Assembly (NCBI GenBank): GCA_035771175.1
Contig: CM069595.1
Coordinates: 5,560,094-5,624,093 of the forward strand
From: Paratinospora sagittata
Lineage: Eukaryota > Streptophyta > Magnoliopsida > Ranunculales > Menispermaceae
DNA length: 64,000 nucleotides
Reading direction: 5' to 3'
This document shows, one piece after another, positions 50,601-61,125 of the stretch. The translations under genes were made by a program, and so were the position numbers. Within the stretch, counting starts at the first letter, position 1, and every line of letters starts with the position of its first letter. Below the pieces are notes generated by a model. The model saw nothing but the letters and a program-made list of their open reading frames with translations. It was not told the DNA's origin and did no database searches.

Positions 50601-51082
50601 GAACAAACTTTCAACAAATTTGCAAGAAGCAAGGAGAGCCATGAATTTGATATTCAGAGAAATCGTTTTGACATGGCTGCCACTACTGATGATTCAGATG
50701 AGCTTGAGGTTGCAACTAGTGACTCTTCAGAACCTGACTTGCTTTGGCAATTTAATCTTCCCAAAGTTACCAGTATACCCAATGCTGGGTCAAAGATCAA
50801 GAAACCTTCAAAAAGCCCAGACCTAAGGTAATTTCTCTTCACATAATTACTAAGAATTTATTGTTATCTGTTAGAATTGAATTCTGTTCTTCATTATCAT
50901 CACTTGCTACTTGCTGATCTAAAATTTTTAGTGTCAACAGTTCTATAAATAAAAGATCAATTTCTACACTTGGTCCATCTCCGTCGCGAAAACTACCAAA
51001 TGGCATCACCCCGCCTTCCCATCGACATGGGAGACAGCCAGCTTCGATTGATGGAAAGCGGAAGATTGGAAATGGGAAGTAA
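44647..51082 (+). CDS. kinesin-14 with N-terminal calponin-homology domain (KIN-14G/KIN-14I type)
   Basis: Nineteen exons give 1036 residues: 44647-44761, 45208-45374, 45499-45642, 46006-46257, 46358-46423, 46939-47007, 47216-47293, 47466-47603, 47698-47779, 47866-47961, 48058-48234, 48322-48428, 48639-48817, 48913-49077, 49161-49414, 49516-49679, 49806-50006, 50322-50827, 50932-51082. A CH domain (about 43-155) should bind actin. A coiled-coil follows, then the kinesin-14 neck [13 protein letters not shown] (from 402) and the motor. The motor has P-loop GQTGSGKT (487-494), switch [10 protein letters not shown], switch II DLAGSER (637-643) and [18 protein letters not shown]. The Ser/Pro-rich C-terminal ~300 residues are unstructured-looking. 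Plant CH-kinesins link actin and microtubules, moving to the minus end. Intron 13 is U12-type AT-AC and splits Arg557. All other introns are GT-AG. Confidence 0.94.
48818..48912 (+). other. U12-type AT-AC intron in the kinesin motor domain
   Basis: The intron starts ATATCCTTAA right after AACAAAAG and ends AAACAC. CTCCTTAAC at 48894-48902 matches the U12 branch consensus at eight of nine positions, about 10 bases before the terminal AC. Joining gives AAC-AAA-AGA-TTA-GAA (NKRLE), continuing into [16 protein letters not shown] as in other plant kinesin-14s. Reading through the donor meets a stop (ATATCCTTAA), and no GT-AG pair gives this join. Confidence 0.93.
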
Positions 51083-53865
51083 TAAGATCATGTGAACATT
51101 ATTATAGGTTGGTTGGTGAAGGAGGTGGTTTTCTGATTTATTTTGCATTTGTTTGAAGAGAGAGGTTTCCTCATATATAGTCTGAAGTAGCAATAATTCC
51201 AGTTGCTCTTACTTCTTACTTCCACTCTGGTGATATCTGAGAGGTGTTTTATCCCCCCCACACATCCAGTTTCCCTTCTGTTCATATTGTCATTTATTTG
51301 CAAATCCATTATTTTCTGTATCTTATCCAAAAGAGAGAAAACAATTGAAAAGAACAAAAAGAAAGGAAAAAAAAAAAAAAAGCTTGCATCTCAAATTCTG
51401 TTTCCTCATTTCCTTTTGTGTTTTCTTTGTTCCTGACTCTGTATATTCCTTTGAAATTTCACTTGGAATTGACCCCATTATAAAGCTGGTTGATTTCAAC
51501 CAAGAACTAAAAAAGATTATTAAGGGGAAGTCTTGTCCTGCCCCTTAAGTTCACTACCTAAAATTCTTGTTTTTTCATTTTACAATATCACAATTGTGCG
51601 CCAAGGTGCTTGTTACATTGATCAAATCAAAGGTGTCAAATGGGAATTAGCTGAGAAAGGGAAATCAAATATCAAATCGATTTAATTAATAAGAAGCCAA
51701 AAATGTCTACGTTGAGTAGTTAAGTTACCTAACAAAACCAATTAGGATCATATTCAAAATGTGATAATAAGAAAGGGGACATGGTTGTCAGATTAGCAGA
51801 TTCCTTTATAAAACAAAGCGTTGCATTGATGTTAACCAAAACGCCTGTTCTTGCAGTCCCTGAAGTCGGCAGCGAGCAAGATAATGGGTGGTTTGTTCAG
51901 AGATTTCTAGTTGTGTCTTTATTACCACACACCAAGACCACACACCCAACAACTACGACAAGCACAAGGACCCCCAAGCGTGATGTCTCAACCACGCCAT
52001 TATCACCAAACAAGTTGCGTTTGAGGGAGCACTTCACTTTCCTAGCATGTGTTGCATCCCTTCGAGGTGGAAAAGGTTTATTATTAGTGTCTATATTTTT
52101 AAAAATTAAGAAAAAAATATCTAGTTGTAATTTAAGAGTAGATTAGTCCTTGATCAAGTAAGGTTCAGAGAGAAATGAATTCATATAGAAAATGGCCCGT
52201 TCGGGAGAATTTTTTTAAAAATATTTTTTTAAGAAATGTTTTTAGAAAAAATATTTTTAGAAAAACCTGATTTCACCTAGCGTCTTTAAAAAATAGAAAA
52301 CTATTTTTTCTTGCTGCAGTTTGACTAGAAGTATGTGTTGCTAAACACTTCTAAACAAAAATACTTTGAAAAAATTCTTTCAAACAAAAATCATATCATG
52401 TGATTGAAAAAAAGTTTAATTGAATTGAGTTATATTTTATTAAAGACTTATAAGTTGTAATGGTCGATGTTGTTTCGTTGTGAGCTACAAGCTATAGATT
52501 TTAATAAGGATAAGTTTGAGTACATTGTTGATTTTTTAAAAACTTTCTTAATGACGGAAGACTATTATATTAAGTGAATGCGCTAATTTCACACATGACT
52601 CAACTTGTCATGTACTTGATATGTGATTCAATGACATTCAATATTCGAAGTTGCGTATGTGCTGAAAATAAATGTTAAAAATGTATATAAATAATAGTAC
52701 TCATTTGAGTTTGTCATCTTTTGTGGGTATTTAAATTTGAATATATGAATGCTCCTATGTCGTTTGACACACTGTTGTTTTAGAGATAGTATTCTGTAAT
52801 TTGTGACATACAACAAAGAAATTTTGTCATATAATTTTTTAAAAAAATTCATATCTTTCCAAGATATGTGATTCTTTTCCTCTCAATTAATCCTTTTTAT
52901 AATTTTATTTTTTAGCTAAATCTTCAAACCAATGTTTGATTGAGTCCATTGAATGGGATCACAAAGTTTTAACATTAAAATCAGCTCACTAAGATTTCAC
53001 AGCTCGGCCCATTAAGGCTTCTCCACGTGGCAGAGAAGGATACGTCAAATGGAGGCATTAAATTTAAGACGGCCGTCCGGAGACCATTTCACAGTTGTAT
53101 TAAGTAATTAATAATAATTTCATTAAAAAAAAAAAAAACAAAAAAGAGAAGAGTTGGTTGATGAGAAAGAGAAGAACAGTGACAGAAACGCCCTTGTCTT
53201 AAGGATGTCACTTCAACGACAGCTTGGAAGCACTGCTGCAAAATGAATGGCTAAAATCGTAATTAGGCCCTGCGAACACATGGCCACGTCAGCTAAGGTC
53301 CCCCCCTTAACGTGTCTTTCGGGGTGGGATTTTTGATCTGTGACACCCGTAGGGGCTTCGTTTTCAAAAGAACTTGCAAACAAAGAAAGAAAATTAATTT
53401 CTTAAAAAAAAATCTAATGAAGAAGACCGGTTTGCAACTTGCAAGGTGGAGGCGCTTCCAGATTACTCCTTTTTTTTCTGTAGAAATGTCGATTTAGTCC
53501 TTTATGTGACCATATTATGTACACACTCTTAAGAGGGATGATACCATGTCTTTTAAGTAAATTGATATTGGCCCGGGAGACACCTCTTTGATTGAAAGAA
53601 AAAAAGAAAGGAGAGAATTACCAAGCAACCATGGGCCCGGTTAGGAAATAGAATAAATTATGAAGGGCAATTTTGTGAGTGGGGTTAAACCAAGGGGGGA
53701 ACAAAAAAGATTAGAGGATAAAAACGTCATTATCGGAGATGTCTTTCTCCAAAGGCCACTTTCCTCCCTCCGCGTTTCCCCGATTTTCGTTTACCTTTAC
53801 ATTTTCTTTCAATCGCTTTGCTGCACCCTCCTCCTGCAACAACCGAACCACACCCTCTTCTCAAT

Positions 53866-53884
53866 CTCTCTCTCTCTCTCTCTT
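53866..53884 (+). repeat. (TC)n tract in the PP2C leader
   Basis: A CT dinucleotide run just before CTAGGGTTTC. Pyrimidine tracts like this are common near plant transcription starts and support placing the leader here. Confidence 0.7.
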
Positions 53885-54367
53885 TCTCGCCTTCTCTAGG
53901 GTTTCTTCTTCTACTCTTATCTTCAATAACAAGATCTGATCGCCAAATCCACCGAACTACGTTTCCTGTCTCTTCCGATCGAGTTCAATTCGTAATTCCG
54001 GAGATTCAACGTTCTCAGAATCACTCGCCGAGTAGTTCAGGAAAAAAAAAGTCGCGCATCGGGATTGGGGAGAGATATAATCGGCGACATTTTGTTCACC
54101 AATGTGGTCTGTAGATTTCGTGCATTTTATCTTTTAAAACTTATTGTTTGATTTCTTTTTTTGTTTCTTGTTTCTGATATTTAAAAAAATGTGTGGTTTT
54201 TCTTGCATTACAATGTATAGATTATATAGACAAAAATTTGGATCATTTGATGATAGAGCGATTTTGATGATTGTGTGATGGTGAAAAAAATTGTATCGTG
54301 TGTCTGCTGCCTTACGAGATTGATGTGGATGGATTAGGTTTTGATCGACGGAGCATTTGTAGTAGAT

Positions 54368-54394
54368 ATGCTTGAAGAACGTGTTGATAATTGA
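54368..54394 (+). promoter_or_regulatory. eight-codon uORF ending one base before the PP2C start
   Basis: ATG CTT GAA GAA CGT GTT GAT AAT TGA stops at 54394; the PP2C ATG starts at 54396. If this part is retained in the mRNA, PP2C translation would depend on leaky scanning or reinitiation. Confidence 0.45.
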
Positions 54395-54395
54395 T

Positions 54396-57321
54396 ATGAG
54401 TCAGTCGGAAGTTTTGGCCGTGAGGCCGGCGTTGGTTCCGCTTGCGACCTTGATTGGTAGGGAGCTTAGAGGTGAGAGGGTTGAGAGGCCTTCAATTAAG
54501 TATGGACAAGCGGCTTTAGCTAAGAAAGGGGAAGATTATTTTCTTATCAGACCGGATTGCCAGAGGATTCTGGGGAATCCGGCTTCCTCATTTTCGGTCT
54601 TTGCGGTAATAATTTCGGTTTTTTCTATTTGGAAATGTGTATATATGGTGAATGTTAGGTTAATTTGTAATGAAATTATGATGGCACTCACTTAGGTTAG
54701 GTTTGTTTGTTGGTAGATTTTTGATGGGCATAATGGCATTTCTGCCGCTATATTTACGAAAGAGAATCTTTTAAATCATGTCATGAGTGCGATACCTCAA
54801 GGCATTGGTAGGGAAGAATGGCTTCAAGCTCTTCCTCGTGCATTAGTCGCTGGTTTTGTGAAGACTGATATAGAATTTCAGCAGAAAGGCAAGCTTGAAA
54901 TTTTTGTAGTTTTTGCTTCTACATTTTTCTTCCTTTTTGTGCCTGTTTTTGACTGTTGGTGTTCAATGTTGTTATACACAGGAGAAACTTCTGGCACGAC
55001 GGCAACCTTTGTTATTATTGATGGGTTGACTGTGACGGTTGCATCTGTTGGGGATTCTCGGTGCATACTGGACACACAAGGTGGTGTGGTTTCTTTGTTG
55101 ACAGTGGATCACAGGTTAGAAGAAAATGTGGAAGAGAGGGAGCGTGTGACAGCAAGTGGGGGTGAAGTTGGGAGGCTCAATGCTTTTGGGGGTGCTGGGG
55201 TAAGAGAGAATTTTAGCTAAATGTTGTATAAATTTGCTATTTATAGCTGAAGGAAATTTCAGATTTCTCATATTTTTATGGTTTTCTTTAACATCTAATG
55301 GGATTTACAGGTCGGACCACTCCGATGCTGGCCTGGTGGATTATGCCTTTCTAGATCTATTGGTGATATGGATGTTGGGGAGTATATTGTTCCAATACCA
55401 CATGTTAAGCAAGTGAAGGTGGGTTGTGCGATTTAAGAATGGAGATTGTTGTTTTTGCTTGTATTTCTTTTTCCCTTTAATCGACTAACTGTAGTGCAAA
55501 ATCATTGCATGGTTTTCTGGTTTTATAGCTTTCAAATGCTGGAGGCAGGCTAATAATTGCTTCTGATGGTATTTGGGATGCTTTGTCATCTGAGCTGGCT
55601 GCAAAATCATGCCGGGGTTTACCTGCAGAGCTTGCTGCAAAGTTGGTTGTGAAGGTGATGCTTGTTAAAGAGTGTATTGTACAACTCTTTGCTCACACTT
55701 TCTTTCATATTTTCCTTCTAGCTGTCTCATTGTGCTCTGCTGTTTACTACTTACTTCAGGAAGCTCTTAGGTCAAGGGGACTGAAAGATGATACCACCTG
55801 CCTGGTTGTTGATATCATTCCATCGGAACATTTTGTTTTGCCTTCAACACCTAGGAAGAAACAAAACATGATTAGTTCCCTTTTATTTGGGAAGAGAGCT
55901 CAAAATTCTGTAAATAAATCAACAAACAAGCTGTCCTCTGTTGGGGCTGTGGAGGAGCTATTTGAAGAAGGTTCTGCAATGCTTGCTGAACGGTATGTAC
56001 TTCATAAGTTAACATTGTTATGACAGCCGATGTTAAAAACCTCTGATCTTAATTGTAATGCCATATCTAGCTGTCCTTTGTTAATATTATATTATTTTTA
56101 GGCATCTTTAATTTTTTATGTTCCTATAAATTGCCATTACATCATTTTATGCTGTCTTTATCATTAGATTTGTATCATATATGAATTGGTGGATCCCTTA
56201 TGAAAAAGAAAAATATACTGTTATATAGTCAAAGACATGGTAAATAAACCCTTAAGTAATCGGACTGCTAGATGCGTGTTTGGAGTTTTGATTACTAAAA
56301 GATAACCAATTCAATTTATTAATCTGTAGCAGCAGGGAAAAGAAGGTTAAAGAAAAATAATGAACATTGTAAGACAACTAATATCGGGTAGATCTTTCAC
56401 TTAATTATTCCACATGCATCATTATCGTAAATTCCTTTCAGCATAATTAGTGTCATTCCTTCATTCCATTTTATTTGATGCTGTCTTCCAACTTTTTGAG
56501 TCTCATGTGCTTTGAAGACCTCATTTTTTTATTGATACTATTGCACTGACCCGGATGTTCCCTCTTGCCAGTGTGTAACTTGAGAAGAATAGTGCTATGT
56601 TAACAATTCTGTGGATATTCTGGTAGAACAACTGTTTCAGATTTTCTCTTTTACAGACATGTAATATTTGAAAAACTTTGTTAGATTAGATGGCACTTGC
56701 TTTCATTTTCTAATACTCCTCCTGCTTGTGATTTGATCCCAGTAAACTATATGGAGTAATGAACTGCATCATCTGTTTCCTCAATCCTGCTCCGGGACCT
56801 TATTTATGGATTTCATTTATTGTTATTATTATTTTTGAATCTTTCTGTTGCATCTTTAGTTGTTGCATTGAATAGTGCTGTATGCCATATTGCCATGGAA
56901 ACTCAATTTGGTGTTAATAACTTTAGCATCTTTTATCTTATAAATGAAACTGATAGAGATAACTGGAAATTCATGATATAAGCTTGTTCATTTCCTGTTC
57001 AATGACTTCATGCTTTTGACTAGGCAATAAGAAGATGAGAGGTTGACAAATTTTACTTCATTGAGTTTGATCTACAAAACTTTTTTCTCTTGGAATTGCA
57101 GGTTGGGTAAAGATTTCCCCTGGAAAACGAACTCTGAGCTATTTAGATGTGCAGTTTGCCAAGTGGATCAACCCCCTAGTGAGGGTTTATCTGTCAATTC
57201 AGGACCTTTTTTCTCGCCCACATCAAAGCCTTGGGAAGGTCCATTCCTCTGCACAAACTGCAGAATAAAGAAGGATGCAATGGAAGGGAAACGGCCAAGC
57301 AGGCCAAGTGTGAGCACCTAA
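54396..57321 (+). CDS. PP2C-family protein phosphatase with C-terminal CxxC pair (At1g09160/At1g68410-like)
   Basis: Exons are 54396-54605, 54717-54888, 54982-55199, 55311-55418, 55529-55654, 55760-55992 and 57102-57321, giving 428 residues. PP2Cs are metal-dependent Ser/Thr phosphatases. The catalytic core shows KKGEDYFLI, IFDGHNG (D73, G74), SGTTATFVI, VGDSRCIL, SRSIGD, ASDGIWD and DDTTCLVVD, so the metal-binding aspartates are in place. After the core comes an EELFEEGSAML stretch, then a Cys module with CAVC (372-375) and CTNC (406-409), which could bind zinc, and the family ending KKDAMEGKRPS. The start is MSQSEVLAV; the longer frame opens with TTG. Intron 2 has a GC donor. Intron 6 is 1.1 kb with no gene inside. 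Substrates are unknown to me. Confidence 0.93.
54889..54981 (+). other. GC-AG intron of the PP2C gene
   Basis: Exon 2 ends CAGCAGAAAG and the intron begins GCAAGC, ending ACACAG. The join AAA-GGA-GAA-ACT gives FQQKGETSGTT as in homologues. The next usable GT, at about 54905, would insert extra residues in a conserved motif. Confidence 0.82.
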
Positions 57322-58867
57322 TAATTTTTTTTTAAGTGTCACATATTTGTTTGTTCTTGGCGTTGTTGGCGTGTTCTGTTCCTTTTTTTGTGGTGTTATT
57401 TATGTGTGCCTTTGTGAGAAGAAGATGGATGGTAGAAAGAGTAGACATTTTTGGGGGTATGTCAAGGATGAGTTGATCCTGGTTTCTTCTTGTTCTAATT
57501 GAAGGCTGGTTCTGATTTGAAGGCAAACAGAAAAAAGAAAAGCAAGAATAGCTGTGGCCCTCACAGGTATTCTTGTGATAATTTGATTACTAACTGCTTG
57601 AATTTGTAAGTAAATCTGGCAATGGAAGTGATATTCTTGGCCAGAAGATGATTTATGCTATCTGCTCCGAAAGCTAACTTGCTCAAGAATATTCCATCAC
57701 CAATCAGGAGTTGTACGTTTCTTTTTCATTCGGCTCTTCTGTTGTCTGCTTTGGGCTTGTTGGAGCAAGTTGAACGTGATCATGTTTTTCTTTGCACAGC
57801 TTTTGGATTTTTCCTTCTTTTTCATTTTTTCTTTCTTTTTAATATAGTTATAGCATTTGAATTGATATTGAGAAGTTCTAACAGAAAAACCTATGGATAA
57901 GGTTGCTTTCTAGGCCTGACTGACTTCCTTGAGTAGAAGACCAATGCTAACTTCTTTGCATGATGAGGAAAACCGTTCTCAGCAGTGAGCAAGTCAGCAA
58001 GGTAGTGTTTGGCTGTTGGAAAAAAAGGTAGTGTTCGGTTCATCTATTGTCTGATGCGGGCTTTAAGTTGTAGCAGAGTTAATAAAGAAGAGATTACTTT
58101 TATTGTTGTACAGATCAACCCATAAAGTGGTTGAACATTGTTATGTTACTGAGCATTATCTTTTTACCCTTTCTATTATGTCCACTTATTTGGTAGATAT
58201 GATGCTTGAAGAAAAGAAAAAGAAAATACATGTGTATATGTTCTTTATTTTTTGACTTCTTCCCCTCTCCCCTTTGACCCTTCCCCTATTTCTTTTTTTG
58301 TATCTAGGGTTTCCTTTAGGGCAGAAGACATATCAATGTTAAAATCTGAAGAAGTTGGGACAGTAGCAGTGTAGCACAGGCATATGGGAACTGAAGAATC
58401 CACGTTCCTTTTAATGACTGAACGGGAAACGATTTGTTGTCTTTGTTATTGTTTATGTATGACACATAACATTTGATAGGAAAAGAAACACGTTGGGTCT
58501 GCAATGGTGGTCCCGATTGGGGTGTTAATATAGAAGTGGGGTTCAAGTGTAATTGGGTCAGAGGGAAAGGCTGCTTTCAATTCCGGTTGTTTTTCTCTCA
58601 GTGGTTGTGGTTGCAGTTGTTTGCGTGTGGGACACTTCAGTTTGAAGACATAAACATGTGCAGCCCGACCTGGGGCTGACCCATTAAAACTGGGGATTTT
58701 AAGAGTTTAGGTCCCGTAAATTTTCGGATCTATAGTAGTCTCACTGGCTTAAAAATTAGATTTTGAGTCCTTTGTAAATTAATACCTCAACTGTCAATTA
58801 AATTTAGAAGCACATTTTATAATTTTGTCTTTCTCTCATTTGACCATTGGTAAATTTCTTAAAATAT

Positions 58868-59715
58868 TATAATTTTTTTAATTTTAATTTTGATTTGAGT
58901 TATTAAAAATATATTGAAAAGATTTTTTTTTAACGCATTTTGAATTGTTCAAATTAAAGTTAAAACGAAAAAATTATAGCTATTTAAAATTTATTTACCG
59001 ATTGGCCAACGCGATTAATTGGTTGGTAAGAAAGTTTATTGATTGATAAAAAAGTTAATTGATCGACAAACAACTTTAAATGATCATAATTTTTTTGTTT
59101 TAATTTTGATTTGAGCGATTCAAAATGCGTTGGAAAAGGGAAGAAAAGATCTTTCAAATGCATTTTGAATCACTCAAATAAGACTTAAAATGAGAAAGTT
59201 ATGGCCATTTGAATTTACTTATCGATCGGTAAACTTTTTTATTAATCAACGAAAAAGTTATGATCATTTAAAGTTTATATACCCGTGTTGACCGATCGGA
59301 ATGCAAACTTTAAATGACCATAACTTCTTCGTTTTAATTTCGATTTGAGCCATGTAAAATGCGTTGGAAAGATGAAGAAGATATCTTTTCAATGCATCTT
59401 GAATCATTTTAATTGAAGTTAAATTGAGAAAATTATGACTATTTGAATTTATTTACCGATTGGTAAACTTTCTTACTGATCTCGAAATTAAAATGAAGTT
59501 ATGGTTATTTGAAGATATTTGCTATTGGTCAATTTTCTTACCAATCTATAAACTTTCTCACTGATAGGTCAATCATCGGTAAGTTAACTTTAAATAGCTA
59601 TAACTTTTTTGTTTTAACTCTAATTAAAGCAATTCAAAATTTTTTGTAATGAGAAAAATATCTTTATAATGCCGTTTGAATAGTTGAAATATAAGAGAAA
59701 AAGTTGAATTTTTTT
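58868..59715. repeat. array of four near-palindromic repeat units
   Basis: Units lie at about 58868-58990, 59077-59215, 59313-59450 and 59591-59715. In each a left arm (AAATGACCATAACTTCTTCG, then GATTTGAG and AAAATGCGTTGGAAA) is followed by its approximate reverse complement (AATGCATCTTGAATC, then AATTATGACTATTTGAATTT). The units could fold into ~60-bp hairpins. Spacers share CGATTGGTAAACTTT-type words, giving a period near 235-280 bp. The second and third units are best preserved. I know similar palindromic repeats from other plant genomes but cannot name the family. Confidence 0.78.
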
Positions 59716-60969
59716 AAAAATTTATCGATATTCAAATAAAAGAAGGGCAAAATTATAAAGTATACTTTCACATGCCCCAAAATCTAATTTTTAAAATAAT
59801 GGGACCTCTGTCATAGATAAAAAAATTTACAGTACCCAAACTCTAAAAATCCCATTAAAACTGGCATCGATATCTGAAGTCCGAGCTGTAGAGCCTATCT
59901 CGTGACTCATGACCCAGCATACCCCATACCCACATAGAAAGATAGATTGGATCATTTGATAAGGATGGACGTGTACTTGGTGTTATCAGTTATGCTCCTC
60001 TCTCTTCTTCCTTCTCTTCCTTTTTTTTTTGTAATTATATACATTGGATGGTAATTCAATCTCATAAATGATCATCATCTTGGGTAAGAATAAGATTTCC
60101 TTGCTACTGAAAAAGTGATCATTATTAATGGTTAATTTCAAGTTGGTGGTACACTGAAGATTTTTCTGCTGGAGAAACCTCTCAATATTCCTGATTATTC
60201 TCAAATCTTGACAGACCTGGTGCACCCTGGTGCATTTGTATTTATCTTTGTCGATCATCAACCAGTGCTGCTATTATAATGCTAGCCATGTTGTTGTACA
60301 TTTTTCTAAAGATAATTGAGTATACTAGTACTAGTTACTTTTTCTTTCGAAGTAATATGCAATTTTATATTGAAAATCAAATCTCTTCCAAAGATTAACC
60401 TCTACCTGTATGGTACATATGATTATAGTCATAAACAATATTTTAAAAAAATGAAAAAATCGTCCCAAATAATATGTAATCAATTCTATGACCAGAAACC
60501 AAAAATAAAATAAAATAAAAATTCTATGACCAACATTCCGATCTAATATCTATGTTAATCGACAGCAACCTATGCATATATATGAGGGAAATGTTGGACC
60601 ACTTGATTTGTTTATATAAACAAATGATATAATTTTAATCGGTACTGTATTCTTCCTGTACAAGGTGGCCCAAGGAATCAAGATGTTATATGGTGCACAG
60701 AGATGGATCATTTGTTGCTGTGTCTTCTTCAGGTTCTAAAACTTTTCTACCACTGCACCTCCTTTATAATAACTTGTATTGTAAACTTTTAATTGTACTG
60801 AATTTTGTCACTCTTAGAGACAAACCCATGTGAATCCATTATTGTTATCTTAAGCCTCCACAAGTTTCTTCAAGTTTCAATCTCAAACTATAATCTCAAG
60901 TTCAATAAACTTCTAGGGTTTTTGCACCCTCCTTAATCACATCCCTTTGGTAATATACTGGACGAGACT

Positions 60970-61125
60970 GAATTTTTACTAGTATCGATATTGTCCACAA
61001 CTTAATTATTTTTGGGCCTAAGTGTGAAGTTTTACTCTAAAAGACCTCCATACTAATGATAGTGAAATCTCAACTTATATTTCATGTGATGAACTTGCTC
61101 GTATCTAATGTGGAACTATTATTTC
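60970..61125 (+). repeat. diverged dispersed repeat, copy 2
   Basis: AGTATCGATATTGTCCACAA ... TTAATTATTTTTGGGCC ... AAAGACCTCCATACTAATGA ... AGTGAAATCTCAACTTAT has the same order of words as 37041-37170. The words ATATTGTCC and GGGCC suggest a common plant LTR-type repeat. Confidence 0.4.

Larger units (their letters stand above)
51083..54395. other. intergenic region between the kinesin and PP2C genes, including the PP2C leader
   Basis: The first ~400 bp look like the kinesin 3' UTR. AT-rich spacer follows. From about 52980 the sequence becomes GC-richer and carries CCACGTGG (53023-53030), probably in the PP2C promoter. The PP2C leader starts around 53780 with a (TC)n run. I see no other gene. 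Confidence 0.55.

Noticed and set aside
53739..53939. 66-codon ATG frame in the PP2C leader
   Set aside because: It probably starts upstream of the transcription start and encodes only Ser/Phe-rich low-complexity sequence from the TC tract.
54889..54910. GT donor near 54905 for PP2C intron 2
   Set aside because: It would add residues inside the conserved FQQKGETSGTT stretch; the GC donor gives an exact match.
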